Origin: Trichobilharzia szidati
Taxonomy: Eukaryota > Platyhelminthes > Trematoda > Strigeidida > Schistosomatidae
Direction of reading: 5' to 3'
Assembly (NCBI GenBank): GCA_944472155.2
Contig: OX235277.1
Location: forward strand, 39,634,758-39,698,757
DNA length: 64,000 nucleotides
Under the pieces are notes generated by a model that searched no databases, was not told the DNA's origin, and worked only from the letters and a program-made list of their open reading frames with translations. The stretch's first letter is position 1, and the number at the start of each line of letters is the position of its first letter. Positions 44,820 through 57,459 of the stretch are shown piece after piece. The translations under genes and the position numbers were made by a program.

Positions 44820-45384
44820 CTATTCAATTGGAGCGGGGAGAAGAGGGCGTCAAAAGAAGACAGACAATATAAGTAATAGAAAAAACAGTGTTGAAATACA
44901 AGAATCATAATTAAGGGATCAGTGGAATTTATCGGAATAACGATCTTTGACTAAATAGTTTCAATTTTTTTCAAGACATTTAAAAATACATCACCAGGTA
45001 ATGAAAAATGTAGTTGCCAAACGCTGAGTTATACTTCAAGGGCTGATATTTCAGATTTACTCACTGAGTTCTAAGTCAGTCGGCTTTAAGTACCCGCAAC
45101 AGTTAGGAATCCATTTGCAGGGTATTTATGAGAGAGAACGTAAATGTTTGTATAACTAAAACACATATATATCTGGTATCATGGCTGTTATAAATTTTGG
45201 TAAGTCTTTAACCGTATGACGACATGAATTGAAAAAAGTTCGGTAGTGAATTTGCTCAAGTAATGAGGGCTACTGTGCAGTTATTCAAATAAAGACAAGC
45301 TTGATGGGTTTAAAGTTACAACGTACTGTTTAACAGATAGTAATCTAGCCTTAAAGGCTGACGGATAGAAAACGGTTTTCAATA
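44820..45384. other. Intron upstream of the TM2 exon; nothing else recognised
   Basis: Contains the acceptor pyrimidine tract of the TM2 exon (44820-44870 on the minus strand). A GTGAGTAA at 45068-45061 (minus) has no open frame before it. Confidence 0.45.
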
Positions 45385-46330
45385 ATATTTATTTATTTTC
45401 CGAGTTTAACCACGGATTGATATCAGTTAGTGAACGTCTGAAAACCAGGGAGTACTTGACAGCCAGCTGGTTCACACTAGTTTGAGAATCATCGGCAGTT
45501 CGCATGTCGTGTCCTGATTTTTCTCTATTTACGAAACAATCCAACTTTCTTGGAGTACTGGAGAGCTGTTTCGTCAGCCTAGTTAGGGACTCTTCATCAG
45601 TACGTTCCCACCAGGGTTCGAAACCAGGATCTTCCGGTTACAAAGCAACCTAGTAAATCATTTGATGGCTCTCTAATCCATGGCCGAACTCGAAAAACAA
45701 GCCTATTACCTACAAACCAATTCTTGAAGATCCATTCATTTACTAAGATTTCTTTTCAAATATGCCTTTCAAGTTTGGGACTCTTCTACTGTGTGAACCC
45801 TTGACTTGACTATCAAGAGCCGAACCCAGGGCCTTCAGGTTACGAAGCGAATTTGTTGAACATTCAGCCACTTTGGGTGGAATCCAGTGGCCTGTCTATG
45901 AATTCTAACTTCTGATAATAATTTGCGATCACATTTGAAACTGATCAAAAGTTCCTACGACCTAACACCTGAAAATTAATCAATTACTGACTATAGGATG
46001 AAGCTTCGAGGAGTACTGGTGAGAATTCATGGCCAGTGGAGTCTATGAAGTTGAGTGTGAGCACAAGTACTCGCCGAAGACATTAGCTGGCACTGGCGCT
46101 AGACACTCCCAAATTTACAGAAGTTGGAATTCATGGGTAGGCCAGTGTATTCTTGCCTAGGCAGCTGAATGATCAGTGAGTTTAGTTCCATCACCCAATT
46201 TCCTGATTTGGATCCTTTGTGCTGGAGGAATAGATGCCAGTGTCTGAAGAATCCCAAAATAGGATGAAATTACTGTTCAATAATCTTTGGATTCCAGTTG
46301 TTCTCTAGGCGAAGTCAAAGAATGGTTGAA
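45385..46330. repeat. Hammerhead/tRNA-like repeats, three degenerate pieces
   Basis: Two minus-oriented pieces (about 45395-45510, gttgatcac-like start; and about 45550-45720, gctgtttcgtcagcc), then a mixed pair (about 45760-46330) with ccgaacccagggccttcagg antisense and gaagaatcccaaaataggat sense. Confidence 0.6.
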
Positions 46331-46794
46331 AATAGAATTCTTTATTCTTTTGAGCAGAACTTTAGCATGAGAATTGTAAATACCAATGGGTGAAGCGTGA
46401 TAGCTTAACCAATTACAACTGACACTAAAGCAAATTAGTTATTTATTAGAAGTTTGAAGGAAACTTCGGAAAGTTTTAGTACTTAGCATTACAGGAAAAA
46501 CAAAACTAATTTGACTCTTCTCACATGAATCAAACACGCAGGTCAACTTCTAAATATAACTACCGAAAGCTTGATATCCATAGTCAATAATGTATTTATG
46601 AATGGCTAAGGTCTCCGCTGTCTTTAGAAATCTGTTCAGAATCAATTTTTCTCCGAACTAAAGTTCCAGCTGACGAACGTCTTAATGTCTTGTTAGATTG
46701 CCTAAACTATCATCAGCAAGTTTTATAGTAAACCCTTCAAATTCCTTGAAATAAAAATAATCGGAAAATTTCTGGTGTTTACAAAGTTTGATTT
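46331..46794. other. Unassigned intronic sequence
   Basis: Nothing recognised. Confidence 0.45.
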
Positions 46795-47060
46795 TCAAAT
46801 ATTGGTTTGTAGAGATTTTATTGATTGGTTACAGGATTTCACCATGAGCTGACATCAGTTAGAGAACCATTGGAAACCTGGGTAAGGAACTACTGGTTAC
46901 AAGGCTAGCGAGCTCATAGGCCATTAAGCCCCTGGGACCCGATCCAGTGGTCCTGGGTTCGAACCCCGGTGAATGCGTACTGATGAAGAGTCCCATACAA
47001 AGAAGAAACGGTTCTCCAGTACTGCCAGGAAGTTTAATTGTTACGTAAACATGACACAAA
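46795..47060. repeat. Hammerhead/tRNA-like repeat with inverted arm
   Basis: Left arm tattggtttgtagagatt through ggttagagaaccattgg-type sequence; antisense A-box side ccattaagcccctgggac; sense B box cctgggttcgaaccccgg; then gcgtactgatgaagagtccc with a damaged GAAA side. The inner palindrome is imperfect. Confidence 0.65.
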
Positions 47061-47129
47061 CTCATACAGCTGTTCTGAATATCAGTTTGATAACACTGTA
47101 GTTAGCCTAATGCAGTGCTAATATACCTC

Positions 47130-48250
47130 CAATAAGATACCTCTGAAATCCGACTTTGAAAGCCAGAGCTGTATCCACTATGTTAGTAAACTACCACAGC
47201 TACTTTGTGTGGGCTTAAGGTTTTATTTAAGTGAGTCCGTCAAGGATGTCCACTTTCCCCATTTCTGTTTAACTTCATCATAGATATGCTAATGGAATTA
47301 TCCTTAACTGGACTTAACGACTTAGGAATCGACTTGTTACCAGGGAATAGTCTTATGGACTTAGAATATGCAGACGACATAGTTCTGTTAGGGGAGGACG
47401 CTGACAAAATGCAGAGTCTTCTGAACACCTTGAGCAACAATCTTCGTATGAAATCTCAGCACGGATCCAAAAAGCTCGGGTTGCTTTCGCTGACTTACAC
47501 AGTCTCTGGCGTAGGCGTGACATCCGGCTATCAATCAAGGGACGTGTGTACTGCTCAACAGTTCGCTCCGTCCTTCTCTATGGCGGTGAGACGTGGCCAT
47601 TGAGAGCGGAAGACATGAAGAGATTGTCTGTTTTTGACCACAGATGTTTACGATCTCTTTCTCACGTTAGGTGGTATAATAAGGTAAGTAATGTTGACGT
47701 TAGGCGTAGAGTGTTGGGCAAAGAGGGAAAATCAATTGAAGAGGCTATAAAGTTACATGGATTGAGATGGCTAGGTCACGTGCTGCGCATGCCTAGCCAT
47801 CGCCTCCCCCGACGGGCATTACTAGCTGATATAGGTGCAGGTTGGAGAAGAGTAAGTGGTGGCCAAACAAATCATGGCATCAATCCATGAAATCCTTGAC
47901 AGTTAAACTGAGTCAGGTAGGGAGATGCAGACTTCCGGGTTGGGGCTCTCGGGACTCTAAGAATCAATGGCTGGAGACACTAGGTGACATGGCTCAAAAT
48001 CGTTGTCAATGGCTCAGATGTTGAATACATCTGTAATCTGTAATCTCTGTAATCTTTCATATTCCTTTCTACCATTACTCATTCTGTTTCACTCTTATAC
48101 CTGTCAAAACTCTATTGATTCTCTTCACTCATTTTCTTGTCTACTTTTGTGTGCTCTTTGGAACGTGGCAACTCGAACTGCTGCACTTCGGTGCCAAGAT
48201 CTATGGTGAATCTAGCCAGCCAGCCAGAGAGTATATATACATATATATTT
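47130..48250 (+). mobile_element. SR3/Perere-like non-LTR retrotransposon, RT C-terminal half
   Basis: Opens with VRQGCPLSPFLFNFIIDMLM, then the catalytic LEYADDIVLLGEDADKMQSL. A deletion or frameshift near 47460 skips to SVLLYGGETWPLRAEDMKRL, FDHRCLRSLSHVRWYNKVSN, and HGLRWLGHVLRMPSHRLPRR. The tail (ggctctcgggactctaag, tggctggagacactaggtga) runs to about 48250. Distinct from the RTE copies by its C-terminal motif; the exact clade is uncertain. Confidence 0.82.
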
Positions 48251-48300
48251 AAGTTCGGATATTACCAGTTTTTGGACTGTATATATATATATATATATGT
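48225..48300. repeat. TA microsatellites at the 3' end of the retroelement
   Basis: Two AT/TA runs (about 48230-48250 and 48279-48299). Confidence 0.8.
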
Positions 48301-48999
48301 TGGATCCACTAGCAATCATTATTTTTTTACAAGCCCATAGAATTCAGTCATTTTTACCACTTGAATTCACAAAGTTTTTGACAGGTACTTTTTACAATGA
48401 TGTGTATTTTGCTTTTGGCCATGGGTAACCATGAGAAAAATGAAGCATTTGACATTCCATTTCATTCCAGTCTATTTATTAAGTTATCTGACATTTTAGC
48501 CTATAGAATGGATAAAGTATGTTTTCTATCACAAGAATAAGCTAAATATTACGTGGATGTTATTTTTTCTTATCCAACAGCAGTATTCTATACTGACTAT
48601 TTGGGATAGGGAACAGGCGTCGGGTGTTTCTCTTTTAAAGGTTTTTCACTTATACAAGAAAAAACATCTTAATATTTAATCTATGAAGTTGTTATTTGTT
48701 ATTTTTAGTAGATCAGATTTAGGCAGTGACAGTTTCGCCTAAAAATATTAACGTTTTAACAAATAAACTTGACATTGATGTTGGCATTGGAATTCAGAGA
48801 AAGTGTCTGTGTTATTTCGCATCTATTTACCTGAATTTCTACTGAATTACATCACTTAGAATCATCGAATACAAAGGCCAACTTTACTGGATCATCTCTG
48901 TTTTGATGTGTCGCTTCTTACACTGGACGCTCCAATATACCTTAAAGTCAACTATTGTTGTTATCTGGTTTTTGGTGTCTTAAAGTGAAGTCAAGGACC
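48301..48999. other. Unassigned intronic sequence
   Basis: Nothing recognised on either strand. Confidence 0.45.
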
Positions 49000-49430
49000 C
49001 TTGTTTCATCTCATCTTAGACTCTGCAACTGGATGTGTCCAGTATCCTGGTGAGTGAGCGAGTGGATTTTGTCGAAATAACAGATGCTTGGTTAGGGTGT
49101 CAATTGGAATTCACAAGTTCTAAAGTTCTTATACACGATTAGAATTCATAGCCAGTGAGGCTCACCATGTTGGGGGCAATTAGATATTCATCGATAGCGC
49201 TAGTTGGTGGCAACACTATATCATAAATTGATCAAGTTAGAGTTCACGCGTCACTGGTTTACGATCCAAACTACTAATTCTTCAGTGACCTGGACTCGTT
49301 ACCTAATGATTCTGAGTTCAATTTATGATGGGACTGTGAGTATGCACCGCTAAAGAGCCCAAGACTAAGATGAAATAACTGTCCGATGCTACCTGGCTGG
49401 TAATAATTCTTAAACTCGTGTTTACCATCT
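49000..49430 (+). repeat. Hammerhead/tRNA-like repeat, degenerate
   Basis: gccagtgaggctcaccatg, gctagttggtggcaacacta, then gattctgagttcaatttatg (decayed B box), then gctaaagagcccaagactaa, gatgaaataactgtccg. Confidence 0.55.
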
Positions 49431-49449
49431 AACTTCTAATCAATCATAT

Positions 49450-49700
49450 TTTTTTTATTCCTTGACATTCCCAATGGAACATAGGGCTTCAAGCTAGAGG
49501 CTTGAAGTATCTGTAGCAGCGTTTATTTTTACAGGATAGGGTTGCTAGCCTCACGCCCGACCTTTCCTCTTAACTTGCTTTTTTATTACTGGATTAGTGA
49601 GGTCAAGAAGTGCGTTGGCTGCCAGAGATCGAACCCTGAACCACCTGCATGGTTGGTAGACATCCAATCAATACACCACTGAAGCTGTGTATGTTTTTAC
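49450..49700 (-). repeat. tRNA-derived SINE with RTE-like tail
   Basis: Antisense full-length copy: tail ggaacatagggcttcaagc, body agggttgctagcctcacgcc, B box agatcgaaccctgaacc, A box side caatacaccactgaagc. Confidence 0.72.
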
Positions 49701-49849
49701 TGATGTAGTACTGGATTGTTGGATTTGGATAAGTGTGTCAAGTTATAAAAGCAGCGTGTGTTTTTACATAATGAAATTGCTTATCGCATTCGTGTTGATT
49801 TTGTCACTTCATGGGGGAGGGGGTGTAGTAACCGGGTGAAATTCCGTTT

Positions 49850-50330
49850 TAGTCCATCATTTCTACTCAGACAATTCGGATTTCATCTAATATGAAGTGC
49901 TTCTCATGATGCGAGACGCCCTTTGTGATTTCTGAAATTTTTCTGGATTATTAATTAATTTGTGGCTTCATTCTATAGCGTGTAGACAACCTATGGCTGA
50001 TGATTTTTCAAGCTTTTCTAATTCAACCGGATTTCTCGGCGGTCGAACAGATTTTATGCGATGTTTGTTTCTTCTGATTACCTTGATTTCTCTCTGGCGA
50101 TGTTTTTCCGTTGTATATCGCATCACATTCGGAGCAATTTATTTTATAGACACAATTAGATTGAGAATCTTTAGATATTTGGTCTTTTATTTGAACAAGG
50201 TTGCTTTGCAGTGTGTCTGATGTTTGGAAGAAAATTCTGATGTCGTACTTATTCAGTACTCTTCTGATATTATCTGACGTCTCTGCTCTATACAGAATGA
50301 CGACTGTTCAGGTTCATGTTTCTGGAATAC
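49850..50330 (-). mobile_element. Penelope-like element, linker and GIY-YIG start, second lineage
   Basis: Right to left: NNYPKNFINEINTDIQYIRK, ETSDNIRRVLNKYDIRIFFQ, then NCVYKINCSECDAIYNGKTS, a GIY-YIG opening in which Asn replaces the Ile of YIG. Closer to the lineage at 61060 (IIYKINCNNCEKHYIGQSG) than to the YQF.CSCG lineage. Confidence 0.75.
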
Positions 50331-50514
50331 GTTTTCGAATATACTGAATGTCAGTGTTGATTTCGTTGATGAAGTTCTTTGGATAGTTATTTTGCTTGAG
50401 AGTCTCATTAATTAAAACAACTTTCATTATAATGAACATCATATTCCCAATGCCAAAATTTTTTCACTGTTAAAAGTGAACTTGGTTTAATTTTATCTAG
50501 CGAGTTAATTTAAA

Positions 50515-51525
50515 TTCATTATTGGAAACAATACAGAATTCTTCGAAGTGAGGACAGGAGTAAGACAAGGCTGCCTACTATCGCCAATGATTTTCCTGAT
50601 TACAGTAGATTGGATAATGCGAAAAACAGCGGGCAATGAGGAAACAGGCATAAAATGAACTCACACAAAAAACTTGGAGGATCTGGACTTCGCCGATGAT
50701 ATATGTCTGATTTCTCACAAACTGGAAGATATGCAAGCGAAAATTAACAAGTTGGTAGAAGAAACATCAAAGATAGGACTTCAGGTGAACATAGAGAAAA
50801 CAGAGGTGATGAAGATTCCTGGGCAACACCACCAACAGCAACAACAACAAAAGACAACAATCAGCATAAATGGGAGGAACCTGAAAGAAACAACCTCCTT
50901 TACCTACCTGGGAAGCATCGTTTCAACTACAGGCCAACGGAACTGACGAGGATATCAAAGCAAGGATCGGAAAAGCGAGACAAGCTTTCACTACTCTCAA
51001 GTCTGTGTGAAGGTCAACAGCACTTAGCATCAAAAATATGATCCGGATTTTCAACTCCAATGTGAAGTCAGTGCTACTCACTATATGGATCAGAGACTTG
51101 GCCAGCGTGTCATGAAGAGCATCTCAAACAAACTACAGACCTTCATTAACAGTTGTCTTCGCTCAATACTCAAGATCAGATGGCCAGGAAAGATCAGCAA
51201 CAGAGATCTCTGGCAATGAGCGAACCAACTAGGAACCGATTGTGAAAGAAGTAGGTAGGAAGAAATGGAGATTGGTCGTACTCTGAAGAAACCATCAAGT
51301 GACATCACTAGACAAGCCATTGCTCGAGTGGAACCCGAAAGGGAAGCGGCGAGTTGGTCATCAGTGCAAGGGTGGCTTGAAGGAGGTCATGTGAAGAGGA
51401 GATGAAAACGTGTGGGCAGACTTGGGGCCAGGTGAAGACTCTAGCAGAGAACCGAACGCAATGGAGACGCACGGCCTAAGCCCTATGTTCCTCTAGGAAT
51501 TAAAGGAAACAATAATAATTGGAAA
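50515..51525 (+). mobile_element. RTE (SR2-like) retrotransposon, best-preserved palm-to-C-terminus copy
   Basis: VRTGVRQGCLLSPMIFLITV, then LEDLDFADDICLISHKLEDM with the catalytic FADD intact. Then IGLQVNIEKTEVMKIPGQ, FTYLGSIVSTTG, KARQAFTTLKS, the LQTFINSCLRSILKIRWP region, and the C-terminus to the AAT tail at about 51518. About five frameshifts or stops. Antisense to the host gene. Confidence 0.86.
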
Positions 51526-51534
51526 CATTTATTT

Positions 51535-52640
51535 CCCGGGACAAACAAACAACAATAAAGCAGGATGACTTAATGAATTAATCACATTCCAGTAGAACTA
51601 CTTTTCTGTTGAATACTCTACGTACACGGATATATACACTATGGAAATAAATTAGGAGAAATAAGACTGATAAGCAAGCAAACTACATTGATGAATTATT
51701 CATGCACAACGATACATGTGTGAATGTTTTTCAGGTCGTGTTTAAATAGATAAGACTAACGGAGTATGAGAGATTGAAATTAAGATAAATTGCATTACGC
51801 TTCAATTGCATCACTTAGATAAACAATTAGTCACTAGAGAATATATCAAGAATTGCAAACAGATTAATGTTAGTAGTGATAGTTATAATAACAATAACAA
51901 TAATAGTAATGCTGAAGTGAGTTAAGATAATCCTACTGATAGACGAAAGTTTTAAATGAATGAAGAATAGTAATGATGAAAATAATAATAAGAGGTAGAA
52001 TAATAAGTAAAACGTATTACCATGGTAGATTCTCCTTTTGTACACAGAGACCTGGTTTATAAACTCGAAATGCAAGAGCCCCTGCAATCGCAAGCATCTT
52101 CCTGTTTCTTTGTCACCTGATTGACAACAGTGAATGACTTGACCGCGTTGATATCATGTTCATAGTCCACAAGATGTTTTGCTATTGAGGTTTTTGGCAC
52201 TTTGCATTCACCTATTTTCAACCACTTTGGCATATGCTCCATCATGCAAGTAGACAGTCGCCTTTCTGTACGACTTATATATTTGCTTCCACAAACACAC
52301 TTAAATTGAAGCACTAGCTTGTTGGTGTTAAGGAAGAGGAGTTGTGCAGCATAATAAGTTCTCTTGACAGATTTATCGATTCTTCGTTTGACTACTTCTT
52401 CTACATCATTGATATAGACAGGTTTCTTCTAAACTGTTTCGAAAGTTTTGCAGGGGCTCATTTCTTTAGAGCATTTATTCTCACGATATCCATTCTTGGA
52501 TAAAATATCCTTCCGAGCATTTTATTTCATGCTCAATTGCACTGTCAGAACAAATCTTTTGTGCTATATTGAACAGTGTTCTGACTGAGTTCTTTTTATA
52601 CTGTGTAAATTGGTAATAAATTCGTTTAATAGAGAATCTG
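51535..52640 (-). mobile_element. Penelope-like element, endonuclease, C-terminus and 3' UTR
   Basis: The endonuclease (52314-52057) reads LQFKCVCGSKYISRTERRLS (Ser replacing Gly of YIG), MMEHMPKWLKIGECKVPKTS, then IAKHLVDYEHDINAVKSFTV. Its 3' UTR matches the right-strand copy at 27780-28310. The upstream part (52330-52640) is the linker region, frame-broken. Confidence 0.78.
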
Positions 52641-52644
52641 TATT

Positions 52645-53720
52645 ATTTTCTACTGTCTTCGTCAGCTAGGCACACGATTGCCCAAAATCTCTCATCTCCT
52701 CCTCCTCCTCAAACGATAACCTCCATGTAACTCTCTCACTGACGACCCAATTGCCGCTTCCCACTCACCTTCCACTCGAGCGATGGCCTGCAGTGCACGT
52801 GATTTCATTCGACGGTCTCCTCAATATACGTCAGATCCATCTCTATTTCCTCCTACATATTTGTTGAACGATAGACTCTTGGTTGTTTTGTTCCCATAGT
52901 TTCGTTATGCTTAGTCTTTCTGGCTATTTTATCTTCAGTGTGAACCCATCGAAGGCAACAAGCAGTCGAAAATCCTTTCCTTGACACGCCAAGCTTCTGA
53001 CCCGTGTAGAAGAACTGATTGACTTTACATTTGTGATGAAAATCTGAATGTTGTAGCTCATGCCGATTGCAGAATACTTCCAAACTGGTTTCAGGTTGAT
53101 GAAGGTGTATCTTGCCTTCCCGATTCTAGCTGACTGGCTTTGACATCTTCATCCGTGCTGTCCAACTGCCTGTGGTTGAAACCGTGCTTCCCAGCCGGAT
53201 AAATGAAGGAAGTAACCTCTGTCAAATCTCTCCCTCTGATAGCGAACGATTCTGGGTGCTTTTGCTGTTGCTGTTGGTTATCTCCATCCCATTCGTTTTC
53301 TATATGTTCACTTAGAATTCTGTCTTCGTTGCCTGCTGCCTTTTTCGCCTCTTTAGCCAGTCTAGTGGCTTTCTTCTACAAGTCTTCGAGGTTGTGTGTG
53401 TGGCATTACATATAAATCATCCACACGCGAAATCGAGATCTTCTAGAGTCTTTCGATCCGTCAGTCCAAAGTATTCCTGTCTTCTCACTCCTTGTGCACA
53501 GTCTGACGCAGCCACCTTTGCCTACACCCCACGTTCTCACTTCAAAGGCTTCTTTCCTGAGTTTTCCGTTGTGGATCACCTGACTGGCACGTGTCAAGCA
53601 TTGTCATATAGCCAGCTGTTGAATGAGGTTGATAAAGGCTTAGAGCATTGTGCGCCTTAGTGTTGAAGAAGTTTGCAAATTGCTTTTTGAACAAAGTTGT
53701 TGGATATGTTGGAGGTTTGA
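52645..53720 (-). mobile_element. RTE (SR2-like) retrotransposon, sense-oriented broken copy
   Basis: Antisense of all RTE blocks: tail-side ctcatctcctcctcctcctc, C-terminal gacgacccaattgccgcttc, the CLLRWVHTED-like stretch, the IGLQV.IE region near 53290, and the RT loop before VIHNGKLRK (53597-53570). Right-strand frames here are shadows. Confidence 0.76.
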
Positions 53721-54884
53721 CTGCCATTCTGTCCTTTATTCTGTGATGATGATGCATAGAGTAGCAATTTGATCAACATTTTTAAATTACGTTTACTGTT
53801 AATTTTATTTCCATTTTTTAAGAATTACACAAATAACTTCAGTCAACGTAGGGGTAGTCATATACTTTCATTATTTTTACTATTTTTAGCAGTAGTATGG
53901 CGTGTACTACTGACAAGTTCTTTCAGTAGTATATATGAAGTGACGTACATCATCACAAAAATATCAAATATATCAAAAAGGTAGATATGATACCAAAGAG
54001 AGAGAAAAAATGAACCAGTATTGAAAGACAAGAAAAGAAGACAACCCGTAAATAAACACAACACGAAGCGTAGAAATGCCATAATACGGAAGATCTGTGC
54101 AAATGTGCGATTCAAATTTATGGCATACATAATTCCCTTAAATGTCTATGTCAAACTGCAAAATAAACATGACGTTACTTCATCTCGTCTTCTCCCGCTA
54201 CATTAGTAATAGCCGTATTCATGAATGGCAATGCAATCAATCATATAACCTTTTCATGCATAAGTACCAAATCAATTTCTCTAGTTACCGTAACCAGATA
54301 TATTTGACAGTAAACAAGATTATAGGCGTGTATAACTTCATAACATCTGTGTGTTAGACAAAGTAACGTATTTGTTAAACGTGGGTTGTTCTACTAATAC
54401 TTCTTCTTTTTCTTCATTGTGCTATCAAAAAACCCACTCAGTAGTGACCACCTTAAAATATAATCTATAAAGTTTGTCTTTTTGGGAGGTAGCAGTTAAA
54501 GGTAAAGGGTTGACTTATCAAATTATGACAGAAGAAAAAAAATTCTCATTGTGTTAAAAAAATTTGATGTCTGTTTTTCTATAAATAGACTCAGCATTTA
54601 TCAGACAACAGTGAAATATTTGACTAGTCTTGTCTGGTCTGGTAATATTCATTCATTCATTCATTGAAAAGTTGATTAGAATTGACGTAGACAGCGAAAT
54701 TTTACTTATTGTAATGTAATTCAGAGTAGTGAAACATTATAATTAGCTTTTCAGACGATTTTACCATAGATATAAGCACAAATGAGTTAGCGAAGAAGTC
54801 GCTTCTCATGAATGTTTATCAGTCAAGTAGACTTAGTTTTATAGGCATATACGTATCGACCTAATTGCTAGGTCAGAGGTTATA
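53721..54884. other. Unassigned intronic sequence, about 1.2 kb
   Basis: A hydrophobic 90-codon frame (54130-53858, minus) lacks splice-site support for joining the receptor. A possible exon ending TTACG|GTAACT (54290 region, minus) is discussed among rejected items. Confidence 0.4.
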
Positions 54885-55240
54885 TCAACATCTGACATCG
54901 TCATTTGGAGAACTGCTGAAAAACCAGGGGTACTAGACAGCCGTTTCGTCCTAGTCTCGGCCTCTTCAGTAGTATACACCCAGGATCTTCATGATACGTG
55001 GGAAACTTGCATAAGTTTTAGTCTGAAGGGATTTGATCTATTTCAGCTTTGACCTATGAGGTCTGCCTGGTCAGAAAAATACTCGCCAATGATAATGACT
55101 GTTAATGGCGTTAAAATCACTAATTGGCATAGTCTATATGCTTGCCTTGTCACTGGAATGTCCTGGGTGTGAGGGAATAATTGTTTGAAAAATCCTTCTT
55201 GAATGATCTTATCACAAAATTTATGATTATTTGGATTTTT
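54885..55240. repeat. Hammerhead/tRNA-like repeat pieces
   Basis: Antisense core (agacagccgtttcgtcctag, cctcttcagtagtatacacc), then a plus piece (tgacctatgaggtctgcctg, gcttgccttgtcactggaat). Confidence 0.55.
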
Positions 55241-55383
55241 CAACTAACTTGATAATTATTAACTGTTTTTTCTCCTAGAATGTACATCATTTTTCTGTCG
55301 TTCACATATCACCTATTGACTGAACCTTTATTATTTGTGTTTCTCTTGGTTACAATTCATGTATAATCCCCATCCAGGCATTA

Positions 55384-56345
55384 ATGAAAACAAAACACGT
55401 AGATCAGCGAAGAGTCTCTTTTCGTCAGTGAATTCATTCACACTTAGCTGTACAATCGCAAATATATAAATGTGTTATTTTGTATGTATGTGTACATTAA
55501 GTTTGTCAAACAAAACACAATTGGTTATAGTTATTTTAACTAAACAGGTGAAGATTGATAATTGGAGTTACACAATACGCGATCATTGAACATCTGGTCG
55601 ATAATGATCACCCTATCTCTATAGCCTCTGCCTTCAAAGTCATCGACAAGGCAAAGAGTAATTTACCCAAATCCCTACGTACCCGACTCATCTGTATTGC
55701 TGAAGCTTTGGCTATCGAAACAGAAAAGCCAGATCTCTGTGTACAGAAAAAGTTCGTTCAACCCCTCCAACTTTCATGGTCTTAATCCTTATACTATGCT
55801 AAAGTATGGTAATCCCCAGTCATATTTTAGCTCTACCAATTTTTCATTTTTTTCATTTTTGTCTATTCAATTTGTATACTCTTCCTTATTACGTCAATTG
55901 TTACTATTACTACTCTCACTTTTAATTGTCTCCGGTATTACTTCACTTGTCATTCTAAATCAATTCCTTTTTACAACATTAAATTCTATGCTATTAAATT
56001 TCACACAATATTACGTAACGTTTTTATTTTATTCGATTTGTCTACTAATCTTATAATTGCATACTCTTTTTCAAGTTCTATCCATCCTATGAATTATTCT
56101 ATATATGACATTAATTTGCTTTGCCACTTGACATTTAACTACGATTATAATCACAAACATTTTAGTTTTAATTGCATTTCATATTATTATTATTTTATGC
56201 ATTCACACCTATGTTTCAATTCCCTCACCGGATATAACTTTTTAAAAATCATATATATACGATTGTACAGCTTGATGATAAATTCGTTGTTAGGGTGAGT
56301 CTCTTCGCTGAATCACTTGTTTTGATTTTCAATACAAAATCAGTC
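55384..56345 (+). mobile_element. Penelope-like element, C-terminus and 3' UTR, with inverted 5' arm
   Basis: Coding remnant YAIIEHLVDNDHPISIASAF, KSLRTRLICIAEALAIETEK, PDLCVQKKFVQPLQLSW (stop at 55783-55785). The 5' side (55384-55520: gtagatcagcgaagagtc, ttagctgtacaatcgcaaat) is a roughly inverted copy of the 3' end (56240-56345: cgattgtacagcttg, gagtctcttcgctgaatcac). Confidence 0.75.
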
Positions 56346-56599
56346 AAGAAAATTAGGTGTTAAAGAAATTAGAGTAGTAACAAAGGTGATGAGTTGTCAC
56401 AAAGAATTGTTTAAAGAAGTTATGTAATGATATGAATAGTTTGATGAGTGAGTTTTACTCAGGATGCACATAGGAACAAAGTAGAGAATACGAAATTACG
56501 TAAGAGTTCTAAATGAATGCAGGAATTATAAGCAATTAAAGAACAGGCGAAGAAACAAAATTAAGTCATCAAAATTAAAAATTAAATCAAAAAAAGTTG

Positions 56600-57115
56600 T
56601 TACCAAGACAGTAGAAGTGGTTGAGTAATCCTCTTTTGTATGCACAGCTCCGGCTTTTCTATGTGAATGGCCAGAACTTCAGCGATACAAAGAAGACGAA
56701 ACCGTATTGCCTTTGATAGGTTATTCTTGACTCTGTAGATTACTTTGAAGGAGGCGTTTGTTGAGATGGAATGATCAGTGTTAACCAGGTGTTCAATTAT
56801 CGCACTCCTTATTGCACCACTATTGCTTTTTCACAAGAACGCTGGATAGTGTTCTTGATTCCTCTTGGACAGGGTGCGCGTCGAACGACCGATGTACCTA
56901 ACTCCACAGCAGCAGGTGAACTGATATATGTACATAGAAGTGGTCAGATGCGGGATCTTGTCCTTGAGGCTTATGCAGATTTTTTTTGTTTGACAAACTT
57001 AATATACACATACATACAAAATAACACATATATATTTGCGATTGTACAACTAAGTGTGAATGAATTCTCCGGTGAAAAGGGACTCTTCGCTGATCTACAT
57101 GTTTTGTTTTCCCTT
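56600..57115 (-). mobile_element. Penelope-like element, GIY-YIG domain with inverted 5' arm
   Basis: Right to left: LTTSMYIYQFTCCCGVRYIG, RSTRTLSKRNQEHYPAFL, IIEHLVNTDHSISTNASF, PELCIQKRITQPLLLSW. The 5' arm (57110-56985) matches that of 55384-55520, including gtagatcagcgaagagtc. This copy and the one at 55384 are in opposite orientation, so the region has nested inverted symmetry. Confidence 0.78.
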
Positions 57116-57459
57116 GGTTAATCGGTAATTAAATGTTTCTTTATCTGGTTGCGCCGTGCATTGGTAAAGTGTTGTTTTACGATTGTGATTTTATTTACGT
57201 GAATCAAAGTCATCCTGCCCTTGGAGCGTCCGCAGAAATTGTCACTGTTTGAGTCTTGCTGATAGAGTTTTCCTCCCACCTTTTTAGGAGTATTCTACTT
57301 GATTCTCAAGTACCTCTTACAGGTGATTTTAGTCAAATAATGTTTTCCTACAATGACAGCTTTTTTTACTAGAAAGTTCTATTAACTTTGAAGCTGCCTA
57401 ACGGCATTGTTGAGACGTTTTTCAGTTGGTGATGTTATTATTACAAAAAAAATAAAGCC
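57116..57459. other. Unassigned intronic sequence
   Basis: Nothing firm; may include decayed PLE end sequence near 57180-57210. Confidence 0.4.

Noticed and set aside
45040..45140. Minus-strand donor GTGAGTAA at 45068
   Set aside because: The required phase has a stop three codons upstream.
53858..54130. Hydrophobic minus-strand frame of 90 codons
   Set aside because: No class B TM1 motif and no matching splice site; AT-rich frames often look hydrophobic.
54290..54360. Minus-strand candidate TM1 exon with acceptor AACACACAG and TTACG before GTAACT, in the right phase for the TM2 exon
   Set aside because: Donor is weak, the helix would contain Lys and be short, and TM1 signature residues are not evident.
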